64,000 nt of DNA, from NCBI GenBank assembly GCA_021737785.1, contig JAIPDI010000001.1, forward strand, positions 62,001 to 126,000. The letters run 5' to 3'. Position 1 is the first letter of the stretch. The number at the start of each line of letters is the position of its first letter. A program made the translations under genes and the position numbers. Below are positions 17,024-26,299 of the stretch, in pieces. Under the pieces are notes generated by a model. It was not told the origin of the DNA, ran no database searches, and was given only the letters and a program-made list of their open reading frames with translations. This DNA comes from Deltaproteobacteria bacterium. GTDB taxonomy: Bacteria > Desulfobacterota > DSM-4660 > Desulfatiglandales > Desulfatiglandaceae.

Positions 17024-18775
17024 ATGGAATTACCATCGAAAACAGTCAAATTCATTGGTATGCGCATAGCGTTAATGGGAATCATTCTCATCTGTCTATC
17101 ACCCTGCATCGCGATAGGGTCGCCTCAACGCTCCGGCCCGGCGGATATCCTGATCGTCACCGGGACCGTTACGAATGCCCAGGGCAAGGGGGTCAAAGAG
17201 GCCATAGTCGGATTGTTCGTCGACGGAAAGAGGGTGGAATTTGAACATGAACATGTAACGGAAAACCTTGGCACCTACAAGGCCGAAATTGTTTTGCCCC
17301 CAGGGACCCTTTCGATTGCCAAGGTTGCCGTGAGTGTAAGGAAGCCCTGTTACGAGGATTCGGGGCCAATGTCACTGGATACCATCGTCCAGGAAAAAAG
17401 CGATGGAAAAGGGTCCACGACCTATTTGGCCCATCAAAATGTGATGCTCAAAAGGACGATCGGACCGGCCTTCTGGATTGCAGCTTCCGTACTGGTCCTG
17501 GTTTATGCCCTGATCGCCTTCGAGCTGTTGCACCGGACCCTTTCGGCCCTCCTGGGGGCAGCAGCCCTCCTCGTTGTGAGTTATACGGCCGGGACATATC
17601 ATCCCGGCTATCGAATCCTCACCTTTGAAGATGCGATCCACGCTATGGATATGAATGTCATCTTTCTTCTCATGGCCATGATGATGATCGTAGGGGTCTT
17701 GAGGAGAACCGGCCTCTTTCAGTGGATGGCCTTTCGATCCTATCAACTGGCACGCGGCAGCATTTTCGCCCTGTCCGTGATTCTGATGTTTGTGACCGCC
17801 TTTACATCGGCCTTTTTGGATAATGTGACCACAATGATCCTCATCATCCCGGTCACCATCAATATCGCATCGGTCCTCAAAATCAACCCACTGACCCTTC
17901 TCATGCCGGAGGTGTTTGCGTCCAACGTAGGCGGTACCGCGACTCTCATCGGAGACCCTCCCAACATTATGATCGGGTCCTATGCCCAGTTGAGCTTTCT
18001 CGATTTTGTTCAAAACCTGGCCATCATCTGTTTCATTTCACTGGCCGTGACCATGGTCTATTTCATCTACTGGTACAAAAAAGACTATTTGAAGGCCCAG
18101 GCCGTGGATGTTAAAAAAATGATCGGCGAATTGAAAGAGACCTACCGGATCACCGACAGGAAGCTCTTGTTCCAGTCCCTTCTGATGCTTGGCATCACCA
18201 TCTTTCTCTTCATCATACACGGCGCCCTGCATATGGAGCCCAGCATCGCCGCCATGGCAGGGGCTGCAATACTCCTGGTGATCAGTCGGGTGAATATCGT
18301 CGAAATGCTTGAGCATGAGATCGAATGGCCCACCCTCGTCTTTTTTATGATGCTGTTTGTCATCGTGGCCGGTGCTGAAGAAACAGGCCTGATCCAGATC
18401 ATTGCTGACTGGGTCAATCATATGTCCAGAGGGTCCATTGTGGTAGCCATTGTCATGATCCTCTGGGTATCGGCTCTGGCTTCGGCCATTATCGACAACA
18501 TCCCATTCACTGCAACCATGCTTCCCATCGTGGCCTATCTGAACCAGGTTGTACCCGGAGCCGAAAGCGGAATCTTGTGGTGGGCCTTGGCCCTGGGGGC
18601 CTGCCTCGGCGGCAATGGGACCATGATCGGGGCCAGCGCCAATGTGGTCACGGTTGGCATTGCCGAAACCCAAGGTTACCGGATTACCTTTATGAAATAT
18701 ATGAAAACCGCCTTTGTTCCCATGATCATCACTATTGTTCTTTGCACCATCTGGCTGTTGGTGGTGATGAGATAA
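17024..18775 (+). CDS. ArsB/NhaD/P-protein-type ion transporter with an extra N-terminal periplasmic domain
   Basis: A 583-residue membrane protein. After a signal-like helix (about 10-30) comes a 110-residue beta-rich soluble domain, VTGTVTNAQGKGVKEAIVGL to SVRKPCYED, resembling carboxypeptidase-regulatory/Ig-like folds. The membrane part starts near 148 and holds the two inverted family repeats: FLDNVTTMILIIPVT with GGTATLIGDPPNIMIG, and AIIDNIPFTATMLP with GGNGTMIGASANVV. These are the signatures of the ion-transporter superfamily that includes ArsB, NhaD Na+/H+ antiporters and the human P protein. Substrate is not settled by sequence; Na+/H+ exchange or an anion are both possible. Start at 17024 has GGGAGGAA ten bases upstream. 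The added periplasmic domain is unusual. The OadG-like gene follows after 78 bases. Confidence 0.85.
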   Translation: MELPSKTVKFIGMRIALMGIILICLSPCIAIGSPQRSGPADILIVTGTVTNAQGKGVKEAIVGLFVDGKRVEFEHEHVTENLGTYKAEIVLPPGTLSIAKVAVSVRKPCYEDSGPMSLDTIVQEKSDGKGSTTYLAHQNVMLKRTIGPAFWIAASVLVLVYALIAFELLHRTLSALLGAAALLVVSYTAGTYHPGYRILTFEDAIHAMDMNVIFLLMAMMMIVGVLRRTGLFQWMAFRSYQLARGSIFALSVILMFVTAFTSAFLDNVTTMILIIPVTINIASVLKINPLTLLMPEVFASNVGGTATLIGDPPNIMIGSYAQLSFLDFVQNLAIICFISLAVTMVYFIYWYKKDYLKAQAVDVKKMIGELKETYRITDRKLLFQSLLMLGITIFLFIIHGALHMEPSIAAMAGAAILLVISRVNIVEMLEHEIEWPTLVFFMMLFVIVAGAEETGLIQIIADWVNHMSRGSIVVAIVMILWVSALASAIIDNIPFTATMLPIVAYLNQVVPGAESGILWWALALGACLGGNGTMIGASANVVTVGIAETQGYRITFMKYMKTAFVPMIITIVLCTIWLLVVMR

Positions 18776-18853
18776 GCAGAGCTTGTCAATTGGTTGGATA
18801 AAAGCATTCCCGTGGGACGACCCCGGGAGTATGACAAAAAGAAAGGAGATTCC

Positions 18854-19324
18854 ATGAAAACGTTTATTAAATGTTCGTTGCCTGCGCTTTTTTTAATGGC
18901 CGCTCCGGTCCTGGCCGGGGATTTCCTAAGTGCACCGGTCCGCTCGGGAGGGCAAACCTTTCGGAGCGACAAGTCATTATTGGAGATGCACTATCACCTT
19001 CCTCAGGAAGAGATCATCCAATTTTACAGGGATGCCCTGAAGAACCAGGAGGATCTGGTGTACAAGGATCGTGGGGAAAGCCTGGAAATTGAGGATCATG
19101 GCAAACGGGCCTGGCACAAGATCGTGATCGAAACAACGGAGAAGGGGGAACTTGCCGTAACCATTACCAAGGATAGCTGGACCTGGATTATGGGAACCCT
19201 GGCCATCCGGTTTGTTGGGGTTTTCGTGGTCCTGCTGATTGTATATCTGGGTATGGGCGCATCCACGTGGATCATAACCCGTTCCGTAAAGGCCGTGGAG
19301 GCCAAGGGCGGAGGAAAGGCCTGA
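18854..19324 (+). CDS. exported membrane-anchored protein with OadG-like C-terminal helix
   Basis: A 156-residue protein: signal peptide (SLPALFLMAAPVLAG), a soluble periplasmic middle of about 90 residues (SDKSLLEMHYHLPQEEIIQF, YKDRGESLEIED), then a membrane helix IRFVGVFVVLLIVYLGMGAS with a short cytoplasmic tail. The helix pattern resembles the gamma subunit (OadG) of sodium-pumping decarboxylases, but the decarboxylase alpha and beta subunits are absent. With the antiporter-type gene directly upstream, it may be an accessory subunit of that transporter. AAAGGAG precedes the ATG. Confidence 0.65.
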   Translation: MKTFIKCSLPALFLMAAPVLAGDFLSAPVRSGGQTFRSDKSLLEMHYHLPQEEIIQFYRDALKNQEDLVYKDRGESLEIEDHGKRAWHKIVIETTEKGELAVTITKDSWTWIMGTLAIRFVGVFVVLLIVYLGMGASTWIITRSVKAVEAKGGGKA

Positions 19325-19415
19325 GCCAGGGCAGGCATGCCCTGAGAAGAGTCCTAAGGAACAGGCCGATGCGTCAGGTTGGGGCCTTGGGGCGGGAAAA
19401 GGAGACATACATCCA

Positions 19416-20168
19416 TTGGACAGAGATGCGATTCTGAAAAGCCTTGAGGGCGTCCGCACCCGAATGGTCATCTGCGTGGCGATCGTGGGATTGGGGTTTG
19501 CTGGGGCCTACTCCTTTAGTGAAACCATCGTGACATTCTTGATGCGGCCCATGACCCGCGTCTTGCCGGCCGGAGAAACGCCTGTCTATACATGGCTCCC
19601 GGAGGCCTTCTTCTGTCATCTCAAGGCAGCGCTCGGCGTGGGATTCTTGCTGGCCCTGCCTGCCGTTCTATATGCGATCTGGTCCTTTTTCGCGCCTCAC
19701 CACGGCATAAAGGGAAAGCTGCCGTCTCTGCTGGTGGTCGGCCTGGCGACCCTTCTTTTTATTGCAGGCGCCTGCTTCTGCTATTTTCTTGTCATGCCCT
19801 TTGCCTTTAAATATCTGATCGGCCTTGCCCCTGAGTCGGTCCGTGCTCTGCCCAGGATGGGGGAATATTTCGGGCTGGCATGCTGGCTATTGTTTGCCTT
19901 TGGCGCCATCTTCGAGCTTCCTTTGCTCGTCAGCATCCTGTCCCGCGCGGGGATCGTAACCCCCGCCTTTCTTCAAAAAAACAGGAAATATGCCTTCCTC
20001 ATGAGTTTTGTTTTAGCGGCCTTTCTCACCCCGACCCCCGATGTGTTTAATCAGTTGCTGATGGCGGGACCCTTAGTGATCCTGTATGAACTGGGAATCC
20101 TTGGTGCGCGCATTTTTGTTCCGAAGAAGCCGACTGATCTGGTGCCGGCCCTGAAGGTTCCTGTCTGA
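19416..20168 (+). CDS. tatC: Sec-independent protein translocase TatC
   Basis: A 250-residue protein with six membrane helices. Family features are the N-terminal LEGVRTRMVICVAIVG, the periplasmic EAFFCHLKAALGVGFLLALPAVLYAIWSFF region with the conserved P and W-x-F-x-x-P pattern, and FAFGAIFELPLLVSIL with FAFG-E. The start is a TTG at 19416 with AAGGAG upstream. TatC recognises the twin-arginine signal; a Tat substrate is encoded at 36132-36689. No tatA or tatB is adjacent. The CHL segment replaces the more usual F-x-x-x-K/L context, so this is a somewhat divergent copy. Confidence 0.88.
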   Translation: MDRDAILKSLEGVRTRMVICVAIVGLGFAGAYSFSETIVTFLMRPMTRVLPAGETPVYTWLPEAFFCHLKAALGVGFLLALPAVLYAIWSFFAPHHGIKGKLPSLLVVGLATLLFIAGACFCYFLVMPFAFKYLIGLAPESVRALPRMGEYFGLACWLLFAFGAIFELPLLVSILSRAGIVTPAFLQKNRKYAFLMSFVLAAFLTPTPDVFNQLLMAGPLVILYELGILGARIFVPKKPTDLVPALKVPV

Positions 20169-20247
20169 AACGGTACAGGAATACAATCAGTACGCGATTG
20201 ATCCTGATAAGCATAAGAAACCCTTTGTTAGCTGTAACGGAGAGAGA

Positions 20248-21309
20248 GTGAAACCAATGGAACTTGTCAGACCTGGAATGAATATCGATTTTGTAGGCAA
20301 ACGAAACTGGGCCTACAGCGTCTCTTTGCTGATGATTGTTGTCACTATTGTCCTCTTTATTTGGAGGGGCGGTCCGAACTATGGCGTGGATTTTGCCGGG
20401 GGAACGGTCGTCCAATTCAAACTGGGGAAGAAACAAGCCGTCTCTGAAATAAGGGAAGCACTCAACCGCTTTTATATAGAGGGGACTCACATCCAGGAAT
20501 TCGAGGAGGAGGGCCAGGCGGAATATCTCATACGGATAGGGAAAGGAAGCGAAGTAGCGGGAATCGGGGAAAAGGTAGAGGAGGCCCTTGAGGCAGCGTT
20601 TGGTAAAGGGGGATTGGAGATCAGACGTGTCGAGAGCGTCGGTCCTCAGGTGAGCGAAGATCTGAGGGAGAAGGCGCTCTTTGCCATCTTCTATTCCATC
20701 CTTTTCATGGCGGTATACATATCGGGCCGCTTTGAAATGAAATGGACGATGAGCGTGGTTATGGCCCTTTCCCTCTGCGCCGTCACCTATGCAGCCCTCC
20801 GAATGGGGATGAGTGTGACCTGGCTCATCGTCATTGCGTTGCTGGTCACCTTAATCCTGTGCTGGCTGCTGAATTTGAAATACGCACTCGGCGCCATCAT
20901 TGCGCTCATACACGATGTGGCGATCACCCTGGGCGCATTCGCACTTACCGACCGGGAGTTCTCTCTCACCACCATCGCCGCGCTCCTCACCATCGTGGGG
21001 TATTCTCTGAATGATACGATCATCATATTTGACAGGATCCGGGAGAATCTCCGGCGCACTCGAAGGCAGAATCTGGCTAAACTGATCAATGACAGCGTCA
21101 ATCAAACCCTGAGCAGAACCCTGATTACCTCTGGCACGACCCTGATAGTCGTGGTAGCGTTGTTTATTTTTGGCGGCAACGTGATCCATGATTTCGCTTT
21201 TGCCCTGATGGTGGGATTCGTGGTGGGAACCTATTCGACCATATACGTGGCCAGCCCAATTCTGCTGCTCTTTGAGAAGAAGAAGCAGATGGCTGAAACA
21301 TTGAAATAG
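20248..21309 (+). CDS. secF: protein-export membrane protein SecF
   Basis: A 353-residue RND-like protein: helix 1 (about 21-38), periplasmic domain P4 beginning GGPNYGVDFAGGTVVQFKL, which carries the D-F-x-G-G-T signature, and after residue 140 five more helices with ALIHDVAITLGAFALT and GYSLNDTIIIFDRIRENLRR, the SecF family motifs. Starts GTG 20248 and ATG 20257 are both possible. SecD, its obligate partner, is not in the window, and SecF is not fused to it. Co-location with TatC gives a small export cluster with 80 bases between stop and start. Confidence 0.93.
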   Translation: MKPMELVRPGMNIDFVGKRNWAYSVSLLMIVVTIVLFIWRGGPNYGVDFAGGTVVQFKLGKKQAVSEIREALNRFYIEGTHIQEFEEEGQAEYLIRIGKGSEVAGIGEKVEEALEAAFGKGGLEIRRVESVGPQVSEDLREKALFAIFYSILFMAVYISGRFEMKWTMSVVMALSLCAVTYAALRMGMSVTWLIVIALLVTLILCWLLNLKYALGAIIALIHDVAITLGAFALTDREFSLTTIAALLTIVGYSLNDTIIIFDRIRENLRRTRRQNLAKLINDSVNQTLSRTLITSGTTLIVVVALFIFGGNVIHDFAFALMVGFVVGTYSTIYVASPILLLFEKKKQMAETLK

Positions 21310-21376
21310 ATGGTTGAAGTGGAATGGATGATATGAACGGTTTCATTTGCGGAAAAGGAGATTGCATAATGTTAGG

Positions 21377-21670
21377 ATGAAAAAACAAATTCTTTCGGAA
21401 AAGAAGAAGGCAATTGCAGACATAGAACAACTTGCTCCGGGAAAAAGCCTTATCTACCGGTTGCCAACAGTTTATCACAGTGCTATAGGTGCGTTTGCGA
21501 TTGTTGAACTGAATCAGGATTTTCCCAAGAATGGTGGGAAATATATTGTCAGTACAGACATGGCAGAGAATGGCAACCCGAAAGGCGAAAAGATGCGTCG
21601 CTGGGATACCAATAAGACCAAGCGAATCATAGACTGGCTCAAGGATAAAGGTGCCACTCCGTTCAATTGA
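21377..21670 (+). CDS. hypothetical protein of about 97 residues
   Basis: A small cytoplasmic protein starting MKKQILSEKKKAIADIEQLA, with ALYRLPTVYH-like and FAIVELNQDFPKNGGKYIVS strands and a charged C-terminus (TNKTKRIIDWLKDKG). AAAGGAG lies about 20 bases upstream, so the ribosome-binding site is not ideally placed; a two-codon mini-frame precedes the start. Unknown family. Composition and length fit a real gene. It follows SecF by 67 bases. Confidence 0.6.
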   Translation: MKKQILSEKKKAIADIEQLAPGKSLIYRLPTVYHSAIGAFAIVELNQDFPKNGGKYIVSTDMAENGNPKGEKMRRWDTNKTKRIIDWLKDKGATPFN

Positions 21671-21832
21671 TGCCCATGGGGCTTTTTCATGATACGTTTT
21701 CGGCAATGATCTGCTCCTAACGGATTGAGGCATTCGCTATTCCATGCTTCCAGTATCCCTGGATTATAAATCCAAGGCCGGCCGACGTGTTGCTTTTAAG
21801 GCATTGGGCGGCTATCCACAGAATTCTTTGCA

Positions 21833-22795
21833 TTAAGAAAGGGGGGCGGATCCCAACAGATAAAAAATATATCCCCCATATGCTGTCAACAGGATCGCCC
21901 CCTCCCACCGGTTGAGGCGAAACCCGCTGCGGGCCATGGGAAGCACCAGGATCGCGACGCCCAGCATCACGCCCATGTCGATCATGCGAATGCCCCCCAT
22001 TTCGATGGGATGGACGAGCGAGGTTACGCCAAGAATACAAAGGATATTAAAGATGTTGGAGCCCACCACATTCCCGACGGCGATGTCCCCTTCTTTCTTG
22101 AGGGCCGCCATCATGGAAGTGGCCAGCTCCGGCAGGCTGGTGCCCAGGGCCACGATGGTCAACCCGATAAAGGCCTCACTGACGCCAAGGTTTCTGGCCA
22201 GGGAAACCGCCCCTGTCAGAAAGAATTGGGCGCCCGCCATCAGGAGGCCCAACCCCCCTGCCACAAAGAGGAGGCTGACCCATACCCTGCCCACGGGGGC
22301 CTCCGAGGTCGTCGGCCCGGATGGATCCCCGTCGAGGCCTCCCTTCTCTTTTCGAGCCAGGTAAAGGCTGGCGCCCATATAGACCAGAATCCCCAAAAAG
22401 AGACAGGCGCCTTCAAAACGACCGATGCGTCCGTCCAGGAGAAGAACAGTCAGGAGGATGGAGATGAGGATCATGATGGGGATCTGCAGCCGAACCACCT
22501 GCGCATCGATCCGAAGGGGCTGGATGACGGCCGAGATGCCCAGGATAAGCGCGATATTGCAGATATTGGAGCCTGCCACGTTTCCCAGAGAAATCCCATA
22601 AAGCCCGTCGAGGGCGGCCTTGACGCTCACCACCAGCTCGGGCGTGCTGGTGCCGAATGCCACCACCGTCAATCCGATCACGAGTCGGCTCAGACCCAGT
22701 TGAAGGGCCAGGGCTACGCTCCCGCGCACCAACCCCTCTGCGCCAAGGTAAAGACCGAAAATCCCGCCCGATAAAAAGAGAAATGACTGAAACAT
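21833..22795 (-). CDS. calcium/sodium antiporter of the CaCA (YrbG) family
   Basis: A 320-residue membrane protein of ten helices built from two repeats. The alpha-1 motif TVVAFGTSTPELVVSVKAAL with GNVAGSNICNIALILG and the alpha-2 motif TIVALGTSLPELATSMMAAL with GNVVGSNIFNILCILG contain the acidic residues and asparagines that bind Ca2+ and Na+. Length and symmetry match YrbG. The ATG at 22795 is selected because GGAGG lies six bases upstream; a longer frame to 22828 lacks one. Single leftward gene. Confidence 0.92.
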   Translation of the reverse strand: MFQSFLFLSGGIFGLYLGAEGLVRGSVALALQLGLSRLVIGLTVVAFGTSTPELVVSVKAALDGLYGISLGNVAGSNICNIALILGISAVIQPLRIDAQVVRLQIPIMILISILLTVLLLDGRIGRFEGACLFLGILVYMGASLYLARKEKGGLDGDPSGPTTSEAPVGRVWVSLLFVAGGLGLLMAGAQFFLTGAVSLARNLGVSEAFIGLTIVALGTSLPELATSMMAALKKEGDIAVGNVVGSNIFNILCILGVTSLVHPIEMGGIRMIDMGVMLGVAILVLPMARSGFRLNRWEGAILLTAYGGYIFYLLGSAPLS

Positions 22796-23169
22796 CCGTA
22801 CCTCCATATAGTCAAGGTTTGAGACCACTATTGTTCAAAACAGACGCATTCCCAGTGAAGACCAAAAGTCTCCCCTGACAGCCGGGCATCGATTTATCTC
22901 TTTAGTCTCGGAAAAGGCTGAGCCATTAAGCCCTTTATACCACAGATTCTCCTATATCTTGTCCTGTATTTGAACCCAAAGGTGTAAAACCAGCAAAAAG
23001 CGGTTAGGATCACGTCTCCAACAAATGCGATTTGGTCTGGATGCTTACACCTTCTTTTGGAGTGCGGCCTGTTCCATTTGCGTCCGGACCCGGCATGTGG
23101 TAATTTGCTCTCGAAACCGGCCATATGTTGATCACGGCTATTGAAGATGAATGACTTCCTTCATATCTT
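22796..23169. other. intergenic region before the two-component block
   Basis: These 374 bases separate the divergent antiporter and first histidine kinase genes. I see no gene. The region should carry the promoter for the large potassium-linked gene block to the right, but no clear sigma-70 or sigma-54 (GG-N10-GC) element stands out. Confidence 0.4.
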
Positions 23170-24735
23170 ATGGGGTTGACCAAGTTGAAACAAAAGAAAA
23201 ATGGGCCCATCCGGCACTCCATAAGGTTCAAAATTTTCCTTGTGAGCCTGGTGCCGACCATTGCCTTGCTGATGGCCGCGCTTCTCAATAATCAATACTT
23301 GAACTCGCTGGGGGAGAGTGCTGAGCAGATTCTGTCCAAGAACTACAAGAGCATTCGCGCCGCTCAAGAAGCGCGAAAGACTCTGGAAGAGATACGAAAC
23401 CTGCTCCTGGAGCAGGTCCCACGGGATCAAAAAACGATTATTGTTCCTTTGGAAACCCTTCGGAAGTTGTCCTCCAATCTCAACATCTGCCGGGAAAATA
23501 TCACAGAGGAGGGAGAGCGTGAGCTGATCGATCGTTTATTCGACAGCTATCGTCGATATCAAGCGCTTGCTCGTTCCCTCGTTGAAGCAACCGGCCCTCT
23601 TTGGCCCAGTGACCGTTTTACGGGCTTTCTCAAATTGACGGCCGGGATGGTGACCCTCATCGATGATCTGGTCGCCGTCAATGAAGGGGCTATGGAGCGT
23701 GCAGAGCAGGAGACTCGCCTTCTGGCACGCCGGGCACAACGGAACGCTGCCGTGCTGTTCGGCATCATCATTACGGCCATATTGGCCTTGAGCTATTTTT
23801 TGTCTTACCGTATCGCCAAGCCCATCATGATTCTCGCCCGTGAGCTTTCAAAGACGAAGGAGGGGGCCGGCAGCTACCCCATGATTCCTTCGCGAACCAA
23901 TGACGAGATCGGGTTCTTGACGGAATCCTTCAACCGCCTGTTCAGCCGCCTGGAACAATACGACCATCATCGCGATGACATCATCGCCGCCGAGAGGGAA
24001 AAGGTCCGCCGAAGCGAGGAGGCCAAAGGACGGTTTATTGCCGAGATCTCTCATCAGCTCAAAACGCCGATGACATCACTTGCCATGAGTGTGGGCATGC
24101 TTTACAGCCGGGGCCAAGGACTGGATGCCAAGAAAAAGGCCACACTGGTTTCCACAGCCCATGACGATTGCACGCGGTTGACCGCGTTGATCAATGAGCT
24201 TGTGGATATATCCCGCCTTGAGACCCTGTCGCGACCGCGACCCAAAGAGACCCTTGACATCGGCCTGGTTGTCCGGGAATGCCTGGCCCCGCTGATGAAA
24301 CAGGCTGAAAGCAGGGGCATTTCTATTGAGATCGACATGCCGGACAACCTGCCGAAAATGACGATCGATTCTTTCCGGTTTCCTTGGGTGCTAACGAATC
24401 TGGTGGGGAATGCCCTCCGATATACGGATCGCGGTGGTCGGATCATACTGAAGGTCTTTATTGAGGGATCGCGTTTTTATTTTCAGTGTAACGACACCGG
24501 CAGCGGCATCGATCCAGAATTTCTTCCCCATATCTTTGATCGGTTCGCCCAGTTTTCGGAACGCGGCAAAAGCGGCACCATCGGGCTCGGACTGGCGATC
24601 GTAAAAGACATCATCGAACAGCACGGCGGCGACGTCCAGGTTCAGAGCAAGGTGGGGGAAGGGACGACATTTACGTTCTGGATACCGGCTTTTAAGGAGG
24701 AAAATGGTGAAAAAAACGCTGATCATCGACGATGA
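23170..24735 (+). CDS. membrane sensor histidine kinase (first of two in the block)
   Basis: A 521-residue protein. Helix 1 at about 20-40, a 150-residue extracytoplasmic helical sensor opening with QILSKNYKSIRAAQEARKTL, helix 2 at about 195-215, HAMP (to about 270), HisKA with H295 in AEISHQLKTPMTSLAMSV, and a HATPase with N-box NLVGNALRYTDRGG and G-boxes DTGSGIDPEFLPHIF and GLGLAIVKDIIEQHGG. The sensor region is like that of the second kinase at 26300 (ILSENYRSILAAENMVDALE), a KinB-type four-helix sensor. It overlaps its response regulator by 32 bases, so the two form a coupled system. The ribosome-binding site is poor at the ATG used. No PAS domain is visible. Confidence 0.9.
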   Translation: MGLTKLKQKKNGPIRHSIRFKIFLVSLVPTIALLMAALLNNQYLNSLGESAEQILSKNYKSIRAAQEARKTLEEIRNLLLEQVPRDQKTIIVPLETLRKLSSNLNICRENITEEGERELIDRLFDSYRRYQALARSLVEATGPLWPSDRFTGFLKLTAGMVTLIDDLVAVNEGAMERAEQETRLLARRAQRNAAVLFGIIITAILALSYFLSYRIAKPIMILARELSKTKEGAGSYPMIPSRTNDEIGFLTESFNRLFSRLEQYDHHRDDIIAAEREKVRRSEEAKGRFIAEISHQLKTPMTSLAMSVGMLYSRGQGLDAKKKATLVSTAHDDCTRLTALINELVDISRLETLSRPRPKETLDIGLVVRECLAPLMKQAESRGISIEIDMPDNLPKMTIDSFRFPWVLTNLVGNALRYTDRGGRIILKVFIEGSRFYFQCNDTGSGIDPEFLPHIFDRFAQFSERGKSGTIGLGLAIVKDIIEQHGGDVQVQSKVGEGTTFTFWIPAFKEENGEKNADHRR

Positions 24736-26032
24736 CCGCAACATCCTGACCACCCTGGAGATGTATCTCGAAAATATGGGTTTCGATGTGGTTACGGCGA
24801 CCTCGGGTGAAGCGGGACTTCAGAGTCTTCGAAGCGACCCCCCGGACCTGGTGCTGCTGGATATGAAACTGCCGGATCGCAACGGGTTGGAAGTGCTGAA
24901 AGAAATCGTTGCCAGCGGCATCAAGACCCAGGTGCTGATGATCACCGCCTATGCCACCATAGAGACCGCGGTTCGTGCCGTCAAAATGGGCGCATTCGAC
25001 TATATTCCCAAACCATTTGCCCCGGATCAACTGGATCTTGTCTTGGAAAGGCTGAAGCGGTTTCAGAACATGGAGGTGGAGATCGCCACCCTCAAGGGCA
25101 TCTTCTCAGAGGGGGGCATCCTGACGCGCAACCCCAGGATGCGAAAGATTCTGCAGACAGCGCGTCAGGCGGCCGATTCAGAGGCCATTGTTTTGATCAG
25201 CGGAGAAAGCGGCACCGGAAAAGGCCTTCTGGCGCGCTTGATTCACGACTGGAGCCCACGCTCGGGTCGGCCCCTGGTTACGGTCGATTGCGCGGCCCTG
25301 CATGAGAATTTGCTTGAAAGCGATCTGTTCGGCCATGTCAAAGGGGCATTCACCGGCGCTCTGCGCGATAAGGCGGGCAAGCTTCAACTGGCCGAGGGCG
25401 GCACGGTTTTTCTGGACGAAGTTTCGGAGATACCGACAGCGGTTCAGGGAAAGCTCCTCCGTTTCATACAACATCGCGAGTACGAACGGGTGGGCGACCC
25501 CAGGCCGCACACCGTGGACGTGCGCATCATCGCTGCGACCAACAAGGATCTGGAAGAGATGGTTCATGAAGGGGCGTTTAGAGAAGACCTCTATTTCCGC
25601 CTCAACGTGCTGGAACTCTTTCTCCCCCCCTTGCGGGATCGACCTGAAGATATCCAACTCCTTGCCGAGCACTATCTGCAGCGATCAGCCCGCCTGAACC
25701 ATAAGGCGATCCAGGGCATCACCGCCGAAGCCATGCAACGGCTCCAGAGCTATCCCTGGCCCGGGAATGTCCGCGAACTGATCAACACCATCGAACGTTC
25801 CGTGATTATGGCGCATGACATGGAACTCAAGCTCACCGACCTGTCTTCAAACATTGCGAATTTCAATCCCAACGCCCTTGCTGATGCTTCTTTACAGAGT
25901 CTGACCGACATGGAAAAACGGCACATTCAGAAGGTGATCCTCCATTCTCCTTCCCTTGAAGAGGCCGCCAGGGTGCTGGGCATCGACCCGGCCACCTTGT
26001 GGCGCAAGCGCAAAAAATACAATCTGGATTGA
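24704..26032 (+). CDS. sigma-54-dependent response regulator (NtrC family)
   Basis: A 442-residue transcription activator: receiver domain with D10/D11 and phosphoacceptor D53 (LVLLDMKLPD), AAA+ domain with Walker A GESGTGKG (167-174), GAFTGA loop (214-219), Walker B VFLDEVSEI and the arginine region, and a C-terminal Fis-type helix-turn-helix (SLEEAARVLGIDPATLWRKR). AAGGAGG precedes the ATG inside the end of the kinase gene. Target promoters should be sigma-54 type; none was identified in the window by eye. Likely targets include the downstream kinase and trk genes. Confidence 0.93.
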   Translation: MVKKTLIIDDDRNILTTLEMYLENMGFDVVTATSGEAGLQSLRSDPPDLVLLDMKLPDRNGLEVLKEIVASGIKTQVLMITAYATIETAVRAVKMGAFDYIPKPFAPDQLDLVLERLKRFQNMEVEIATLKGIFSEGGILTRNPRMRKILQTARQAADSEAIVLISGESGTGKGLLARLIHDWSPRSGRPLVTVDCAALHENLLESDLFGHVKGAFTGALRDKAGKLQLAEGGTVFLDEVSEIPTAVQGKLLRFIQHREYERVGDPRPHTVDVRIIAATNKDLEEMVHEGAFREDLYFRLNVLELFLPPLRDRPEDIQLLAEHYLQRSARLNHKAIQGITAEAMQRLQSYPWPGNVRELINTIERSVIMAHDMELKLTDLSSNIANFNPNALADASLQSLTDMEKRHIQKVILHSPSLEEAARVLGIDPATLWRKRKKYNLD

Positions 26033-26299
26033 GCCTTGCAAGTTGCAATCCGCTTTTCGTGCAAAATTCAAGGTAACCTTCGTCATCGTCCCACAAGCCT
26101 CAGGCTAACATCACCATTTCCCATGCAATTCCAATAAGATCGAATTAAGGGCATCCTTTTTGCTTTCCGCAGAGACTATGCAGATTCCCCTATGCCTGTC
26201 CTCATTCATAAGCCGAATTAAGCGCAGCGATGGATCTGCATGCATTTCTGTTCGTTCTAACATTGATGGCTGCGGAGAGCGACGGCGGGACCGTGTCCA

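Noticed and set aside
26028-26060. GGATTG...CAATCC hairpin followed by GCTTTT after the sigma-54 regulator
   Set aside because: Six-base stem with a long loop and short T-run; too weak for a terminator call.
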